DNA of 64,000 nucleotides from Perkinsus olseni (taxonomy: Eukaryota; Perkinsozoa; Perkinsida; Perkinsidae). Both the position numbers and the translations under genes were made by a program. Positions 33,395 to 49,694 of this stretch are shown here, in pieces. Within the stretch, counting starts at the first letter, position 1; each line of letters opens with the position of its first letter. Location of the stretch: assembly GCA_013115135.1 (NCBI GenBank), contig JABANP010000072.1, positions 62,001 to 126,000 of the forward strand, read 5' to 3'. The notes below the pieces were generated by a model that was not told the DNA's origin, made no database searches, and was given only the letters and a program-made list of their open reading frames with translations.

Positions 33395-34376
33395 TCACTC
33401 ATTCCCTATTTCTTCATCGATCTCATCCACCCGACGCTGTATCGCAATCACCTGCTGATGTATCGAAGTCTTCTCCCCTAAGAATACACCAGTAACAACT
33501 AGGTAGAGGTGAGAACTCATAATCATCCTTGCGAGGGATAGCGCACGGCAGCAAACCCTCCAGTGCGGATTATTCGCATAAGTAAGAAGATGCACAACAT
33601 GCGCTATATTGTTACCCTTGAGTGTAGTAAGGCACTGCTGCAGGCGCACATTTTCGTTCTTCTGAAGGTTCATCTGCCCGGAAGGCAGCGTATTTCCGGG
33701 AGCCTAGGAGCGCTGAATCCTACCTGAGCTCTGAAGTCCTCGTCTAGGCGCTGCAAGTCAGCTTGAATGCACCTTTCCAGCTAATCCAACAACCCTCCTA
33801 GGACACCACCCCAACCTACCTCCTCACATCCTCCATACCGCTCTGCATAGCAGTGCTTTTAGCAGTATTACCACATTTCATTTCCTCTACGTGATTCTTT
33901 CCTGACTCGAGCTCATTCGTCGCTAACTGCAAGAAAAAGCCGCCACAGTGATAAGTAATAACAGTGTCGAATCACTTCCCAGTAATCTCAACGGCGAATT
34001 TCACGCACACCGGGAGAGCGGCGACGCCGATTTCTCCAGTGGCTGTGAACACGTTTTGTGAGCAGAGAGGCCGAACGAATTCTCATGAACGGGGAATTCG
34101 TTATTCGAATTGGAAACAATCCAAGCACCGGTCACTCGTGAAGCGAGACATTGCACAGACTATCATCATCATCACGGACTATCATTCCAACGGCGTCGAA
34201 TGCGGTGTGGTAATACGAGGATGGGTGAGCGGGGTAAACTACTCTCTTGGATTTACGAGACTTTCCACCTCGGCGCGAGCACACAAGAGTTGTACTACCT
34301 GCAACGAGTTGGCCACATTCTGAACTCTGCCCTTGAGACCAGATGCAGTTGTTGAGAAATCACTGAAAACTTCCAT
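33395..34376 (-). CDS. coiled-coil protein, possibly SF-assemblin/striated-fibre type
   Basis: A possible first exon from ATG 34376 (MEVFSDFSTTASGLKGRVQN) ends at a GTAGTA donor. After an unresolved part, exons near 33930-33790 (LATNELESGKNHVEEMK), 33780-33725 (LERCIQADLQRLDEDFRAQ) and 33673-33590 (MNLQKNENVRLQQCLTTLK) follow. They are separated by introns of about 39 and 50 nt with clear GTAGG/AG ends. The last exon encodes GEKTSIHQQVIAIQRRVDEI and stops at 33395. The heptad pattern and short exons suggest a filament-forming SF-assemblin-like protein of the basal-body or apical cytoskeleton. That name is a guess from coiled-coil character. Another coiled-coil family is equally possible. Confidence 0.5.
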
Positions 34377-34620
34377 TACCGGTACGAGAGGAGAACTGAG
34401 CACAATGATGTACTGAAGCTACTGCACTGGCCCTCCTTCAATCGCAATTCACAGGGGCACCCTATGTTCCCTCTAGACACAAAAAAGACACAAAACCCAA
34501 CAGCTGAACAGTCAGATATGAAAAAAGACCTAGAAAATGAATGTGGCGATGACGAAGAACATCCAACTACAGCTCACGCAACTAGCACGCCCCTGAGATG
34601 AGATATGAAAGACGAATAAA

Positions 34621-37600
34621 TTATCGTAGATGAGTGGAGAAGCTCTCCTTTCGGATGTCCTCTTCATGAAGCGCTTTGGCCTTCCACACGATGGCGTCAA
34701 CCACCGCTGGTTCCGCCAAAGTGGACGTGTCTCCCATGTCGTTATAAACCCTGCTTGCCACCTAAGATGCCCATCCGAATCATCACACTGCCTCGAGTTG
34801 ACCCCTCATCGTTTACCTTCCTCAAGATTCGTCGCATGATTTTTCCCGATCTGGTCTTAGGCAACCCCGGCACACAGAGAATGACATCAGGGGTGGCTAT
34901 CGGTCCGATGGACTTCCTCACCTCGCTCCTATGACAAAACGATGAGCATGCCATGTCCTACTCACCACAAAACCACTGAGAAGTGAGTTCCAGGAGAGAG
35001 TGCGTGTAATTTCGAACAGTATAATAAACTGATCTCCACAAGTAGCTCCTTTCCAGAGCGGCTCACCGATCAGAAACACGAGCGAAACTCACGGACTAGG
35101 TAGGCCACACCCCTCGGCACTACTTCAACTCCTGAATTAGCTTGTCAGATTCCTCAGCTCCTTCATTCAGGATAACGTAGCAGAATATGCCCTCACCCTT
35201 TACCTGATGTACTCGCAAGAATGAGCACGCAGGGCATTCCCACGAGAACAGCACTGACTTACCGGATGGGGACAGCCCACAACAGCCGCCTCCTGAAACC
35301 GCTGGATTCTGGACCAACGCGTGCTCGATCTCGGCCGAACCCAGTCTGTGGCCAGATACATTCATAACATCATCTATCCTGCCCGTTATCCAATAGTATC
35401 TGACTACAGCCATTAGCGACAATTGCAACAAAGTGAACTGCCCTGCATCGTACCCGTCATGATCTCTAACAGCACCATCTCCTGTGAAGTAGTAGCCAGG
35501 GTACGGCTCCAAGTATAGCTTAGTCATCCGGCTGTGATCACCGTAAACAGTCCCTGCACCCCACTCCAACCACCCCATCACAAACCAGTGCTTTCCTTAC
35601 GCATCATTGAAGGCCAACTCCTTTTGATGGCCAGCAATCCGTGAACATTATTGCCCTTCACTTCTTTTCCTGTCATAGGATCCAACAACGCAGGTTCGAT
35701 CCTGAGAGGGGACATTTTTCTCGCTTTCTCTTAGAAGCACAAATCGCTCACCCAAAGAAAGGCTTTGTGGCTGAGCCCGGCTTTAATGCCCTATAAGGCA
35801 TCGGCGCCAACATAAACCCGCCTGTTTCCGTTTGCCAGTATCTAACAGCGAACTAGTGTCGCTCGTTACCTCAACCATACGACCTACGTGTCCATAATAG
35901 GCACTTTGCCTTTGCCGACTTCGTTATAATACCACCTCCAGGCCTGAGGATTGATGGGCTCCCCCACAGTGCCCAACGATCTCAGCGATGACAAGTCGTA
36001 TCCCTTCAATGGCTCCACGCCATATCGCATCAAAGCTCTGCAAAAACACTCACATATCAACAGCCAGACGTAAGACCAAATAAGACTCTCACCTGATAGC
36101 AGTGGGAGCGGTATAAAACTGATTGACCTTGTACTTCTGGATAAGGTCCCAATAACGGCTAGCGTTGGGGTAGGTAGGGATACTCTCGAAAAGCACTACT
36201 GAGGCGCCATTGGCGAGTGGACCGTAGACAATGTATCTGCCAACAGACTCACTAGCAGACCATGCACGTTCCCTCCTTCTTACGAGTGCCCAGTGATCCA
36301 TCCACAGTCTGCCACACAGGCCCACACGTCGCCGGGATGAACATCAAAAACGTATTTCAATGAGACAGTGGTGTACACGAGATAGCCACCAGTGCTGTGG
36401 GCGATGCCTTTAGGCCTCCCAGTAGAGCCCGAAGTGTATCTACGGAATAAGTACTCGTGCCAGGAATCGAACCAGGGACCTCGATAAACTTACAGCATGA
36501 ATAGCAAGTCCTCCGAGTCCATTTCTACTGGTGGGCAGTAAGGCCGTTGAGCAGCCATCACTTCGAAACCATCAACATCCCGTGATGAATCCTAAAACAG
36601 AGAGAATCATCATACAACTGCCACCCATAGCCGACGCCCGGACGATTTCGAACGCCAAATGCAGAACGGTGAAAAAGTGAACCCAACGCATTTCTCGCCA
36701 CCCCGTTCCAACCAGTGCATCAATGCACGAGAATAGCCGAGTCAGTGCTCCGCTATTACTACCAGCCAATGCCCGTCATTACCCATTTTCCCTCCATCTC
36801 AGGCTTGCTGTAATGCTTGAATACCACAACATGCTCTACTAGACCTGGACAGGTGCCCGCCACGGCCTCGTCACAAATGTCCTTCAACGGGATCTTCTTG
36901 CCACCGCGAACTCCGATGTCAGCGCAGACAACAACCGCACTTTGAGCATCGTCAATTCTTTCTCTTAAATTCGGGGCGGAGAATCCGGCAAAAACTACAC
37001 TGTGAATTGCACCTACCACAACAAGGTTGAAGGCGGTGATTCACAGGTTACAAAGATACTCACCAATTCGTGCGCAGGCTAGCATCATCATAGGTAGCTC
37101 CGGTATCATGGGCATATAGATGGTAACCCTGTCACCTTTCTTCACGCCCAAGCTCAGCAGCATATTGGACATCCGACAAACCTTGAACAGGGAAGGTTGG
37201 CGAGGCAAGGGCGGTGGCTTCTACCTTATCCAGCAGCTCCTTGTAGGTGATCGCTTTATCCGTGCCTGGCTCGTCCCCTTCCCACAGGATAGCCGGGCGG
37301 GAGGGATAGGTCGCCGCCCATCGATCAACGCAGTTCTCACAGGCGTTCAGTTTTCCATTCAGGAACCAACGTACGTCACCATTATTAAAATTCTCGTAGT
37401 GAACTTGACTGAATGGCCTGAAGGAGAATCAACTCATCGATAATTCATGTCAACTCCCAGCATGGTGCAAGGCGTCCTATGCAATTCAGACAAGATGATC
37501 AGGACGAGTAATACCCAGAAACGATAAAACAGGTAGAACGTCCTTATCATTGAGAACAAACAGTGGTTTCCCTACCTTATCCAATCAATTTGACGACTCA

Positions 37601-37832
37601 TCTCTGTCCAGAAAGCATCGGGGTCATCCAAGCTCCTCTGATACATCTCATTGTACATCTCCTCAGAATAGACGTAAGATCCTCTCAAGACCTCAGGCGC
37701 CGGACTGTAGACCTCATCCACTGGCAAACCTGCTGATAGAAAAACAGGAAAATCACCATGCTGAATACCGGTTCTACCTTTCTCGGCGATCTTCTCTTCA
37801 GCTGACTTGGTAGCAGCCTCAGCTCCGGTCAT
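34621..37832 (-). CDS. acs: acetyl-CoA synthetase (AMP-forming)
   Basis: Makes acetyl-CoA from acetate, CoA and ATP through an acetyl-adenylate, in the cytosol or an organelle. The ATG at 37832 gives an N-terminus of about 60 residues before [14 protein letters not shown]. Exons then show [36 protein letters not shown] and [13 protein letters not shown]. The ATP-binding loop [11 protein letters not shown] is next (split by a 54-nt intron at about 36437-36490). Further exons encode [54 protein letters not shown] and [11 protein letters not shown], the last with the acetylatable Lys. The protein ends after [15 protein letters not shown] at the TAA 34621-34623. All signature motifs are present and length is normal (about 650 residues). 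At least ten introns interrupt it, one of 44 nt near 37200. It is divergently placed to the EF-hand gene at 38.3 kb. Confidence 0.93.
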
Positions 37833-38298
37833 AGTACGAGGTGAAAAATAAAACTCCCTACGGAAAATGGCATGAACTTTACATAGTGTAGATTCACAAA
37901 GGGAAACACCGTCCTGGTAACAAGGTGCCCACTAATGGAAGGCTTCCATCGAGGATAAATGGTTGTTATAAGAAAATGAATTTAGCGAAGGGCCGCGTGA
38001 CATCAGCACGCGGCCGGTTCGGCAGGCTCCGGAAAGGTAGACAGGGCTCCATCGGCCAAATACGTCATGTGACGTACGGTAGTGTACGGACGAAACAACC
38101 ACACTGACGCTCCCGGGTGGGGTAATGATGAACACGACTCATGTCCGACCTGTCTGAGCGGACAAAGGCATACCTGTGGCGCCGCCGATAGCTACAACCC
38201 CAAAGCTAGACACGGTGGTGATGCATTTGGAATCCATGTAATTCGGCCCTAAGACGACGACCCCAAACGATAATGAGCTTGGGCGCGCGCGGTCCTAG

Positions 38299-40916
38299 CG
38301 CAGCGGAGCGAAGCGATTCACGAACGACAAATTCTTCGGCGCAGTTTCAACAACCAACGACTATGGAATGAAGGCTCATGAACGGGCTGCGTACAAGACC
38401 CTGCAACTGACCCATGCTAGGGAGCTTTCCCGTATCTTACGCCCGGTGAGATGAAAAGATCTCCTGTCATTACTCCCACCAAACCAATGACTCCGTCTTC
38501 CCTCAGATCCACAAAGAATACACGGCCTTGTCGTCCAGCCTTGATGCCTTCGCAAGGAGCAGTTCGAAGTATCTGCCCGCTAGAGAGAAACTACGGCTGA
38601 AAGCGAAGAGGCGGGCCCAGCAGCTGATCTCGGGTCCCCGGCCATTGCTCCGTTGATAGGCGCCAAGCTCAACTGCTGGAGATCCGCGGACACTCGGAGG
38701 CACGCAAGCAGCGCTTCCGCCGACAGCTGGACAATGCAAACGACAAGACTATGACTGCCTTCGTGGGTTCTAGTCTATGAATTACTGAGATCGATGATGA
38801 TATTATCCTTCAGGAAGCATCTCGTGACTCAGCGGATTCAGCTTTGATGACCGCCCTTGAGAACGCTCGCGCAAGTGGCAATCCACATGATGGTTCTACC
38901 CTGGGCAGCATGATCAAGAGCCGGACCAAAGAGCTGGAGTCAATCGTACGTGGGAGGGATGCTCTCGTATACCTCAGCTGGGTATCAGACCCGTTGGCTG
39001 CTCGGCTTGTGTATCGCTGCTTCCTGTCAACAATACTCGTACTCCACATTCATGCCGTCATCACTCGATCACAGGATGAAGTTCATGACGCCCCTGATGT
39101 CATTATCAACCTATTGTCCTTCAGTTAAAGGCCAAGCTACCTCGGTACACGCCAGATGCCAAGGCAGATTCCAAGCCTTCAGTCCCCGAAGCCCTTCCCC
39201 AAGAGCCCCTGAGTCCATCATTTCCAGACCGGCTCATTCGAACCAAGTCTTACAGTACGGACTCCGCTTGCCAAGTAAAGGAGATCACGCTCCTGCAGGT
39301 TCAATTGGTCGGATACCTCAACCAGATCGAGCGCGAGGACGGGCCAGCTCTCTAGCTGACTTATCGAGGCCTACTCCGGCGTCCGACTATTTCTGCAGCC
39401 CACTGGTTGGACGTCGTCATGATCGTCTCTCTAGAAAGAGTATCTTCCCTGACCGCGAGAGCAGCAATGGATGGGATGCTGATATGGCCGAGGTAATAGT
39501 GGGGCACCATCCACTCCGTCAATGGTGTAGCTGAGTCCTGTATCAGTGCTCAGCGTGGAGGGAGCCGTCTCATCGTCTCGAAATAATAGTATACGCAAAC
39601 AATCTATATTCTTCAGTTCATCACGGAATATGTACAGAGTATACAGTGAATGGCAACTACTATATTTTTATCACTGATCGCACTGTCAAGGTTTTCGTCA
39701 AGAAGGTCTCCCTCTACGACAAGCGGATGCAAGAGGACGTCCGTTCTGGCATAAACTACCTCCCTAAGGGAGAGTCCAGGCCGGCCAGTGTGATGTCCGA
39801 ACGTCGGGAGGTGGAAAAGACCGTCGTCGAGGTCCCGCAGGACACAAGCGTCCCTCCGCGAATCTACCACCCTCCCGAAGAATCAGAAGTAGGGTCCCAC
39901 AGTGTGTGAGGGTCCCACCTCGATGTTTGTAGCTCCTCAAATTCATGCGGCGAAAACTCGTGGCTGCCGCTGGATCTTGGGGGAAAGGCACCAGCTGGCG
40001 TGATCTCTTCACTAAGTGCGATGCGGACTTCTCGGGGAGAGCTCACGGAGAGCAGTATCAACAAGGCCGTCCGCGTGCATCTTCGTATCCCAACGACAGT
40101 CCTCAGCGACCAGCAAGTGGCGGACTTCGTAAGGTGAGTATCACCGCCCACGATTCTCGTTTGGAGTGGTATTGGCGCAGAGAAATCGATGCTGATGAGA
40201 GCGGGAGTGTGAGCTTGAAAGAGCTCATACAGTTCCTGGAGAAGGCTCCAGTAGGGAGCCGTAGAAGATACGCTGGAAGAGGGCATAAGAAAGGTACGTC
40301 GAACGAGCGACCGGACCAGATTCATGCAACACTATTCTCGTAGGCTCGAGGCCAAGCGCGGGAGCAGATGCACCTGACCATGAGTAGGGTACGGCGTCGT
40401 ATGATAGCCGGGATGAAAGCCAATAAGGTGGGTTACCTCCCAGTCGTGCTTCGGACCGTGTTCGCACCAGCTGGGTCGAAATTGCCTGTACCTCCTCCCC
40501 TCTAGACGTAACTGTGCTGTAAAACAGTGGTGAGGCACTCGCGGCTTCATCGTGTCCGAGTCAAGTCGAGGTCTCCCTTGGGAGCCTTACGATTTCCTCA
40601 ATAATGCATCTCATTTCCTCCCCCTAGTTGACTTTGGAAAGGCTCTTCGGACAGTTTGATAAGGATCGCGACGGTACGCTGTCGCTGAGGGAGTTCAATA
40701 CAGCTTTACGGAGGGATCTCAAGCTCAGTCGTTCCGATGCCAGCGCTAAGGTAGTAGCCATCATCACATGCCGAGGTTGCAGATGCGACCGTTCAGGATG
40801 TTGCCGCTGTCTTTGCCCTCCTGGACGAGGATGGTACCGGCAGCATCGATATTGACGAACTGAAGTCCCTCATCCGTCAACCGCGCTCCGGAAAAGACAG
40901 CCCAGCGAGGGGCTAG
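38299..40916 (+). CDS. coiled-coil and EF-hand calcium-binding protein
   Basis: Probable calcium-sensing structural protein. The exons visible on the plus strand begin near 38299 after a CCTAG acceptor, so the true start lies further upstream, perhaps the ATG at 38273. They encode helical segments (YKTLQLTHARELSRILRP, LPAREKLRLKAKRRAQQL, LLEIRGHSEARKQRFRRQL, and MIKSRTKELESI ending at 38948). A Ser/Pro-rich segment follows at 39125-39520. EF-hands follow: FTKCDADFSG at about 40014, IDADESGSVSLKELIQFLE at 40186, FDKDRDGTLSLREFNTALR at 40657 and LDEDGTGSIDIDELKSLI at 40826. The stop is TAG 40914-40916. Loop residues at positions 1, 3, 5 and 12 are acidic or Asn/Ser in the last three hands. One extra G in a GGGG run near 40040 throws the first hand out of frame with its own second helix. 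The 46-nt intron at about 40135-40180 has a GTGAGT donor. Confidence 0.65.
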
Positions 40917-41125
40917 CTTCGACTATCCCAAAATATTTATCAAGTTGCGTTACGTCCTGTTGGTTGCAGATTGCGATACTTTCATGTTGCCAAAAATTCC
41001 GCGAGCCCTTCGGTTGTGGTCACCCGTAGCACCGTGTTGGTCAAATAGGGGTCCAGTGGCCAGGATTAGTCCAGTGGGGCAAGATTGTGATATAACGACT
41101 TCCCTATCAGGCAGCCCTTCACGCA

Positions 41126-41827
41126 ATGACTGCATGTAGACGCGACTCTCTTCCACGCAGTCTGAGCCCGAAGAGCAGGAAGCTCGCTGAAGACGTCAAT
41201 CGAATTCTCACTCGGCATCGGTCCTATAGCAACCTTCAACAATTCCTCTTTCCTAGCTCGGACCATCAGTCGGTTGCCGCCAAGCCTCGTGAGCTCACCG
41301 CCTACACAGTGGAACTTGACGGGGTGTGCAAAGGCAGAAGGTTGATGGAGCCAGAAAGTCCGTTGGCCCGATCACATTGTGAGAGCACTGCTCATTCACC
41401 TAGGAGAAGCTCAGGGAAGATAACGTCCCCGGGCACCGGGCGAAGCTCCATTATTAACTCGCCCGTCTCCCATGTAGCCATATGGGGACGGAAAAGCAAA
41501 AGTAGGGCTTCACAAATAGGGACTGAGAACAATCGGCTGGCGGATGGATCCCGGCAAGTGGGCCGGAGCGAGCTGCAGCAATCGTCAGAGCACCTTTCGG
41601 ACCTCCGTGCAGAGGCCTCTAGGAGGCGAGACGCGGAAGCATTCGAGGGGTCGTTGATGGCCAAAGCCGAGCTTGAGAGCCTCAGATGTGAACGGGCTGA
41701 GTTGCAGCGCCTTCGGATGGCCAATAGAGAGCTTCTCGTAGCCAATGACTATCTGCTGCAAGAGCATGGCCGCATAGTACAGGACTTGCGAAAGCGGTTG
41801 ACGGAGACGCAGTCGGAACTTGGATAA
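41126..41827 (+). CDS. hypothetical protein with C-terminal coiled coil
   Basis: An uninterrupted 233-codon frame from ATG 41126 to TAA 41825-41827. The first 130 residues are basic, Ser/Arg/Pro-rich and probably disordered. From about residue 150 to the end there is a strong heptad pattern (SLMAKAELESLRCERAELQ, then ELLVANDYLLQEHGRIV). A frame after 41862 (VEERRALAQSGAPGPVQ) could be a further exon if an alternative donor exists, but no GT fits before the stop. It lies 210 bp downstream of the EF-hand gene and might be a later part of the same transcript. Function unknown. Confidence 0.6.
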   Translation: MTACRRDSLPRSLSPKSRKLAEDVNRILTRHRSYSNLQQFLFPSSDHQSVAAKPRELTAYTVELDGVCKGRRLMEPESPLARSHCESTAHSPRRSSGKITSPGTGRSSIINSPVSHVAIWGRKSKSRASQIGTENNRLADGSRQVGRSELQQSSEHLSDLRAEASRRRDAEAFEGSLMAKAELESLRCERAELQRLRMANRELLVANDYLLQEHGRIVQDLRKRLTETQSELG

Positions 41828-42436
41828 GTGGAACCTTGCTTACACGTCTTTGCCTCACAGGTAGAGGAGAGGCGTGCTCTCGCTCAGAGTGGCGCACCTG
41901 GGCCTGTTCAGGTTCATGCCGGCGGACTCCGAAGACCGCGGTGGTTGATAACACGTACAGTATTGTGCTGTTAAACGCATGAACCATGTTGTTCGGTGCT
42001 TTGACTGCTGACGGCAGCCTCCTATTGTGTTTGAGTGGAACCGTTGGAGATATTGGTGTTACGAACATTATTTTAGAGAGTTCTTGAATTGACCAATATA
42101 TTGGTCCATGGACGAGGTTGAAGTGAGTCGCGCGCGACTGCAATTGGGGTGAACATAGGGAGACGAGACCTGAGCGCCTCCACAACGTTATAGAAGAGCG
42201 CTGTGCACGGGACAGCCGCTTTAGAGGCGTCGATGGCGGGTAATTAATTATCTCCTTCAAAAACAACACCGATCTAGCCAAAAAAATACCGATCAAAACA
42301 AGATGATACATGGAGCGATAGAAATGATACACCGTTACCAGTAGTCTTGCGTACACATTTCAGCAGTCAAGATTGCCAAGGCAGTGATCTTGATTGCATC
42401 ATTCGTGTATTTCTATGAGGCTTAAAAGAGACTGTT

Positions 42437-45756
<3,320 letters not shown>

Positions 45757-45907
45757 GGCACTAACACGGTAGTATAAAAGTGAGATCCACTCGATACTGC
45801 CGCCAAGAACCTCACCCCCGATGAGCAACTGATCGAACTCAAAGCCACGGACGGCTCATGAAAGATACGGTGTCAATGCGCGAGTCCAAAGTACAGACTT
45901 CACACGG

Positions 45908-45930
45908 CAGCAGCAGCAGCAGCAGCGGCG
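45908..45930. repeat. CAG microsatellite
   Basis: Six to seven CAG trinucleotides followed by CGG units, in the non-coding interval upstream of the selenoprotein O start. A short ATG/GAT trinucleotide run follows at 46000-46020. Confidence 0.85.
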
Positions 45931-46148
45931 GCGTCACAGACTCAACAGAATGCTACCTCAAGATTAATTAGGTTACTGCATAGGACGCTGTTACGGGTAA
46001 TAATGATGATGATGATGACACGACCGCTGTGTACAGTATCATCACATCGAAAGGACAGCCGAGAGAAGTCGTGTGACAGAACGAAGTCCTTCAAGTCCAA
46101 TATGATAACGAGAATGTTAATTAGCCTCTTGATTAGAGTTTGGGTGCT

Positions 46149-46463
46149 TCATAGCGACACAATTGTGCCCTCGGCGAATTGGACCACTCGTGCAACGCGA
46201 GCTCGGAATCCCGCATCGGGCCGCGGTACGAAGTCGTGGCTGCTTCCCAGCGACGACCCTCGTACGCGGAGCTCTGGCCTCGGCGTCACCGGCCGTCTGC
46301 GTTGAGCATGACTGACTTTGGAAGGGGCGTCCTCAGGTGAGAAGTACTTAGTATTGATAACAGGGCTGAAGCTGACTCCACTGGTGTTGCTGCTCGTTGA
46401 CCGGGCCCTTATGGCATAGCTGTCACCCCGGGGAGTCGCCATGCTATTCTCAACAGCTTCCAT
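46149..46463 (-). CDS. hypothetical Ser/Pro/Arg-rich frame
   Basis: A 104-codon frame starting at ATG 46463. Rich in Ser, Pro and Arg (RRRPVTPRPELRVRGSS), with no recognisable domain. It could be a short gene, or a terminal exon of the coiled-coil gene that precedes it on the same strand. Evidence is just its length and composition. Confidence 0.25.
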   Translation of the reverse strand: MEAVENSMATPRGDSYAIRARSTSSNTSGVSFSPVINTKYFSPEDAPSKVSHAQRRRPVTPRPELRVRGSSLGSSHDFVPRPDAGFRARVARVVQFAEGTIVSL

Positions 46464-46639
46464 GGCTATATTGGAATGGAAAACTGAGCGAGCAGCAGGA
46501 TGATCAAGATCAGTCAGGTCGTTCGCTTGAGCACTTCCCCGTTACCACTTCGAACGCATAGCCGTGAATGTTGACTAGCTGCCACTACCTCTTGCCCGGA
46601 GACATTGAGAACCCGAATACGATGGCGAGAAAGGCAACA

Positions 46640-49242
46640 TCAGTACAGGACTGCATTCCTAGAGTATCCTGCAGCGGCTGCTGAACTAGGTCGACTACTG
46701 GCCCTACTCCACGGCGTCCTCGCCTTGGCCCGCAAACCTTCAAGACGCTCCGTTCGGCGCGCAGCCAGACATTGGACAAATCGCTTGACAGCCTAATGCA
46801 GCACAATCAGAGATGCCTCCCCTCCCGCTGCATCGCAACCGACCTCGGAGTTTCCTGGATCGGGTGGCAGCTTCTTCCTAAGACGCTGAATCTCTTCCCT
46901 AGCCTTGCCGAGCTCAGCCTTGCTCTCCTCTAGCTCCGCTAGATACCGTCTCCTCTCTCGATGTTCTTCTATCCGCTCCAGATTGATGGCCCTCTCCCGA
47001 TCGATCCTGCCCGCCAGATGAAGACACGCATGCCGTGGCACGGTACATGTAGGTTAATCGCTCATTGAGGCTTTTTATGATAGCGTCACGAGACTCCAAC
47101 GCCTTCTCCAGGATCTCCGTCCGCACAGAGGTCAGGACCCCTCCTGGTTCCCTGCCGGTTTGAACCTCCTGAGTTTCCACTATAACTCATTAGGAGGCGC
47201 CCCAAAGCGCAGAGGTTAGTCCACAATACGAATGATAAGCGATAATATTCGCCCGCCAGCAGCACCGGAAGGGCGCGAACGGTCGAAAAGTGAGAACGAG
47301 ATCATAAGCCAGGCTTATCAAAGCGACAGTCCGTCAGGTTCGCTGTGGACTGCACGAGCATCTCACATCAGGCACAGCATGCTCCTTCTCGTCCCCTCTC
47401 CGTGCGGCGGCCGATGCCTTTTCTCGTTTGCCCTGATCTTCTCGAAGGCGTTGGAGCTCCATCGATTGCCGGCGTATTATCGCATCCCGGTCCTTCAACG
47501 ATTGTGCCTTAGAGAGATCAACGAAGATAAAAAACGACAGAAACCGCGAGGATCGTGGGATAAAATTCAGAGAACTATCACCGGCGGGGATCGAACCCGA
47601 GGACTCCACTTCATGCGATTTAAGTCGTTTATTGCATACCATAGCGTTCAAGAGCTTCTCCGCCCTCGTAGCCCTTTCCAAAGCCGTCCTGGCACGATCA
47701 GCACTAGCGTTCCGAGATTCCCATCGTCTGGCCTTTTCCGCTTCACTCAGCTTCCCCTGAGGACAGCATGCACTCCGACGGGCATCATCACACGAACGCT
47801 GACCTCTAGCTTCTTCAGGGAGGACCGCAGCAGCTCGGATTCTCGCGCTTTCATCTCCAGCTCTCTGTATTTCACCTCGTGCCTCTTGTTGCATCTCTTC
47901 AACTCGTTGGTGTTCCTCAGGTCAATAGCCTTCATTGACCGCTGCATCACCTGAGTGTGAGAAATGTTGCTTGTCACAATTCACCGTCTCGCTCCATGAT
48001 TCCTCTCGCGACTGTCTCCCCTTGCTACCCTAGCTTGCGTATTCACGTTTTTAGCTGATCGGTTTTGCTCAAGGACCACTGTAGACGGATCGTGTTGAGT
48101 TATCCAATCAACACGAAGGGATTCCGCTGTCGTCCGTATCCGAATGGAGTCGCAGAGTCTAGGTCCAGCGAGGAGTGAGGCACTGTACTGGCATCCCAGG
48201 ACGGTCCATCGGCCAACACTAACTACAAGCCCGGCCCTCCCAAAGCTCACATCCATTTTGCTGAGTTGCTTCGCTTGACTGGCCACTGTGGCTTTGAGCT
48301 CCTCTATCCAAGCACGCTGCATAGATATCTGTCGTTTCACATCATATTCTTATCGGCTATCCATACTGCACTCTTGCGTTCATCATTGGATTTTTATGGT
48401 TTCCACAATTCGGACAGAGGATCGACAAATTCAGACTGCTCATTGCTGGTCAATAATATATCCCTAATATTGTTCGTTGAACTCAATCATGTAGGTCTCC
48501 AATGATACTACAGCGGCATTACTAGAAAGATATTCCGGTGAAGAGATTTTCAACGATTGCTTCGGACGAGAATTCCCAGGATCGAACACCAGCCCGACGG
48601 TGAGGTCTCGAACCCGGCTAGTCGTTGAGGAATATGAGCGATCCGGCTAAGATCCGGCCTCGAGTCGCACTCCGTTTTATGCGCCTTACTTGTTCGAGAA
48701 GGGCAGCCTGGCCGTCTTCCAGCCTCGCATTCACGTCGATCAGAAGACCCCTGTCCTCTTCGATTGCTGGAGCTGTCCTCATTTCACTTCTAGAGGGTAC
48801 CTGTTCGATGAACTGTAAGTGGCGTTCGGGGACGGCCAAGACGAAGATGCATACACGCTCACAGGGACGAGTACACAATGCGTGTAAGAGCAAGTTGCGT
48901 GACGGATCATCATGAAAGATACACCGATTTCGCAGCTGAGCGTTCGATGCGTAAAGAGGTGGACGGAGTATTCTCGAAAGGGAGCAGGAATCTGCCAGAA
49001 AACAGGCCGTCACCCACCTTCCCATTCTCCTCTGACATGTCCTCGATTTCTGGCCAGTGCGTCGAGTCACTTGATAGGGGGAAGACGAGAGCGCGGAAAC
49101 CCAAGCGTACTGAGACGTAGTGGGTGCTGCTACTAGCTGCTTCTCTGTTTCGTGTGAGAAAAATCGTCTCCCGACCAGAGGCGAGAGCGGCTTCTCTTGC
49201 TAACTCATTGGTGGTACGAATATCTCGAGAGAGTGCGCACAA
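46640..49242 (-). CDS. long coiled-coil protein, multi-exon
   Basis: No catalytic domain seen. A set of helical, Glu/Arg/Lys-rich exons follows one another on the minus strand with short GT-AG introns. They include TNELAREAALASGRETI (49.2 kb), MQRAWIEELKATVASQAKQL (48.3 kb), CNKRHEVKYRELEMKARESE (47.9 kb), RRQSMELQRLREDQGKREK (47.4 kb), ILEKALESRDAIIKSLNERL (47.1 kb) and ELEESKAELGKAREEIQRLR (46.9 kb). The last recognisable exon ends at the TGA 46640-46642. The protein is probably a structural or scaffold component. The true ATG is not established, since the frame at 49242 opens without one. One intron near 47580-47640 contains a tRNA T-arm-like sequence. Confidence 0.5.
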
Positions 49243-49694
49243 AGATACGAACCATTGATCGATTTGGAGGCATCGAAAAGTTAATACAACTTAAGCTTAG
49301 CTTGCCCCTAGTGCATGACTAGTCTAGCTCGGAACCGCTCTAGTTGTAGATAGAATTTCGCAACTCCGCTAACCGTATGCCTAGTCAGCAGAAGACTATC
49401 AATGCAGGTCAGGAAGCCACTGGAAGGCCTGCTGCAATACTCCGACTGAACTCCGTATGGCATGTGCAGCGCGCTCTCCGCTTTCATACCACTTCTTCAC
49501 CAAATCCAATCCACAAAATAAGCTCTCACCCCTCCACTAGTCTCGTTCCCCGATGCGATATCTATTCCGGCAACACAACACTCGAAACGTTAGTCGAATC
49601 GAAGCACTCGAGACGTACATGCTACATGTCATCGTTTCCTGTTGCTGTGCGAAAATTCGGGCATCTAACTTACAGAAGACTCGCCTCATGCGAC

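Noticed and set aside
42361..42410. Hairpin downstream of the SELENOO stop as a SECIS element
   Set aside because: TCAAGAT/ATCTTGA plus TGCC/GGCA form a stem near an ATGA, but the non-Watson-Crick quartet partner (GA) and the apical AA are not in the right places. A dedicated search is needed.
47570..47660. Possible tRNA gene on the minus strand (GGGTTCGATCCCC)
   Set aside because: Only the T-arm-like part is present. The T-stem pairs poorly, and no 7-bp acceptor stem, D-arm or anticodon arm can be drawn around it. It lies inside an intron.
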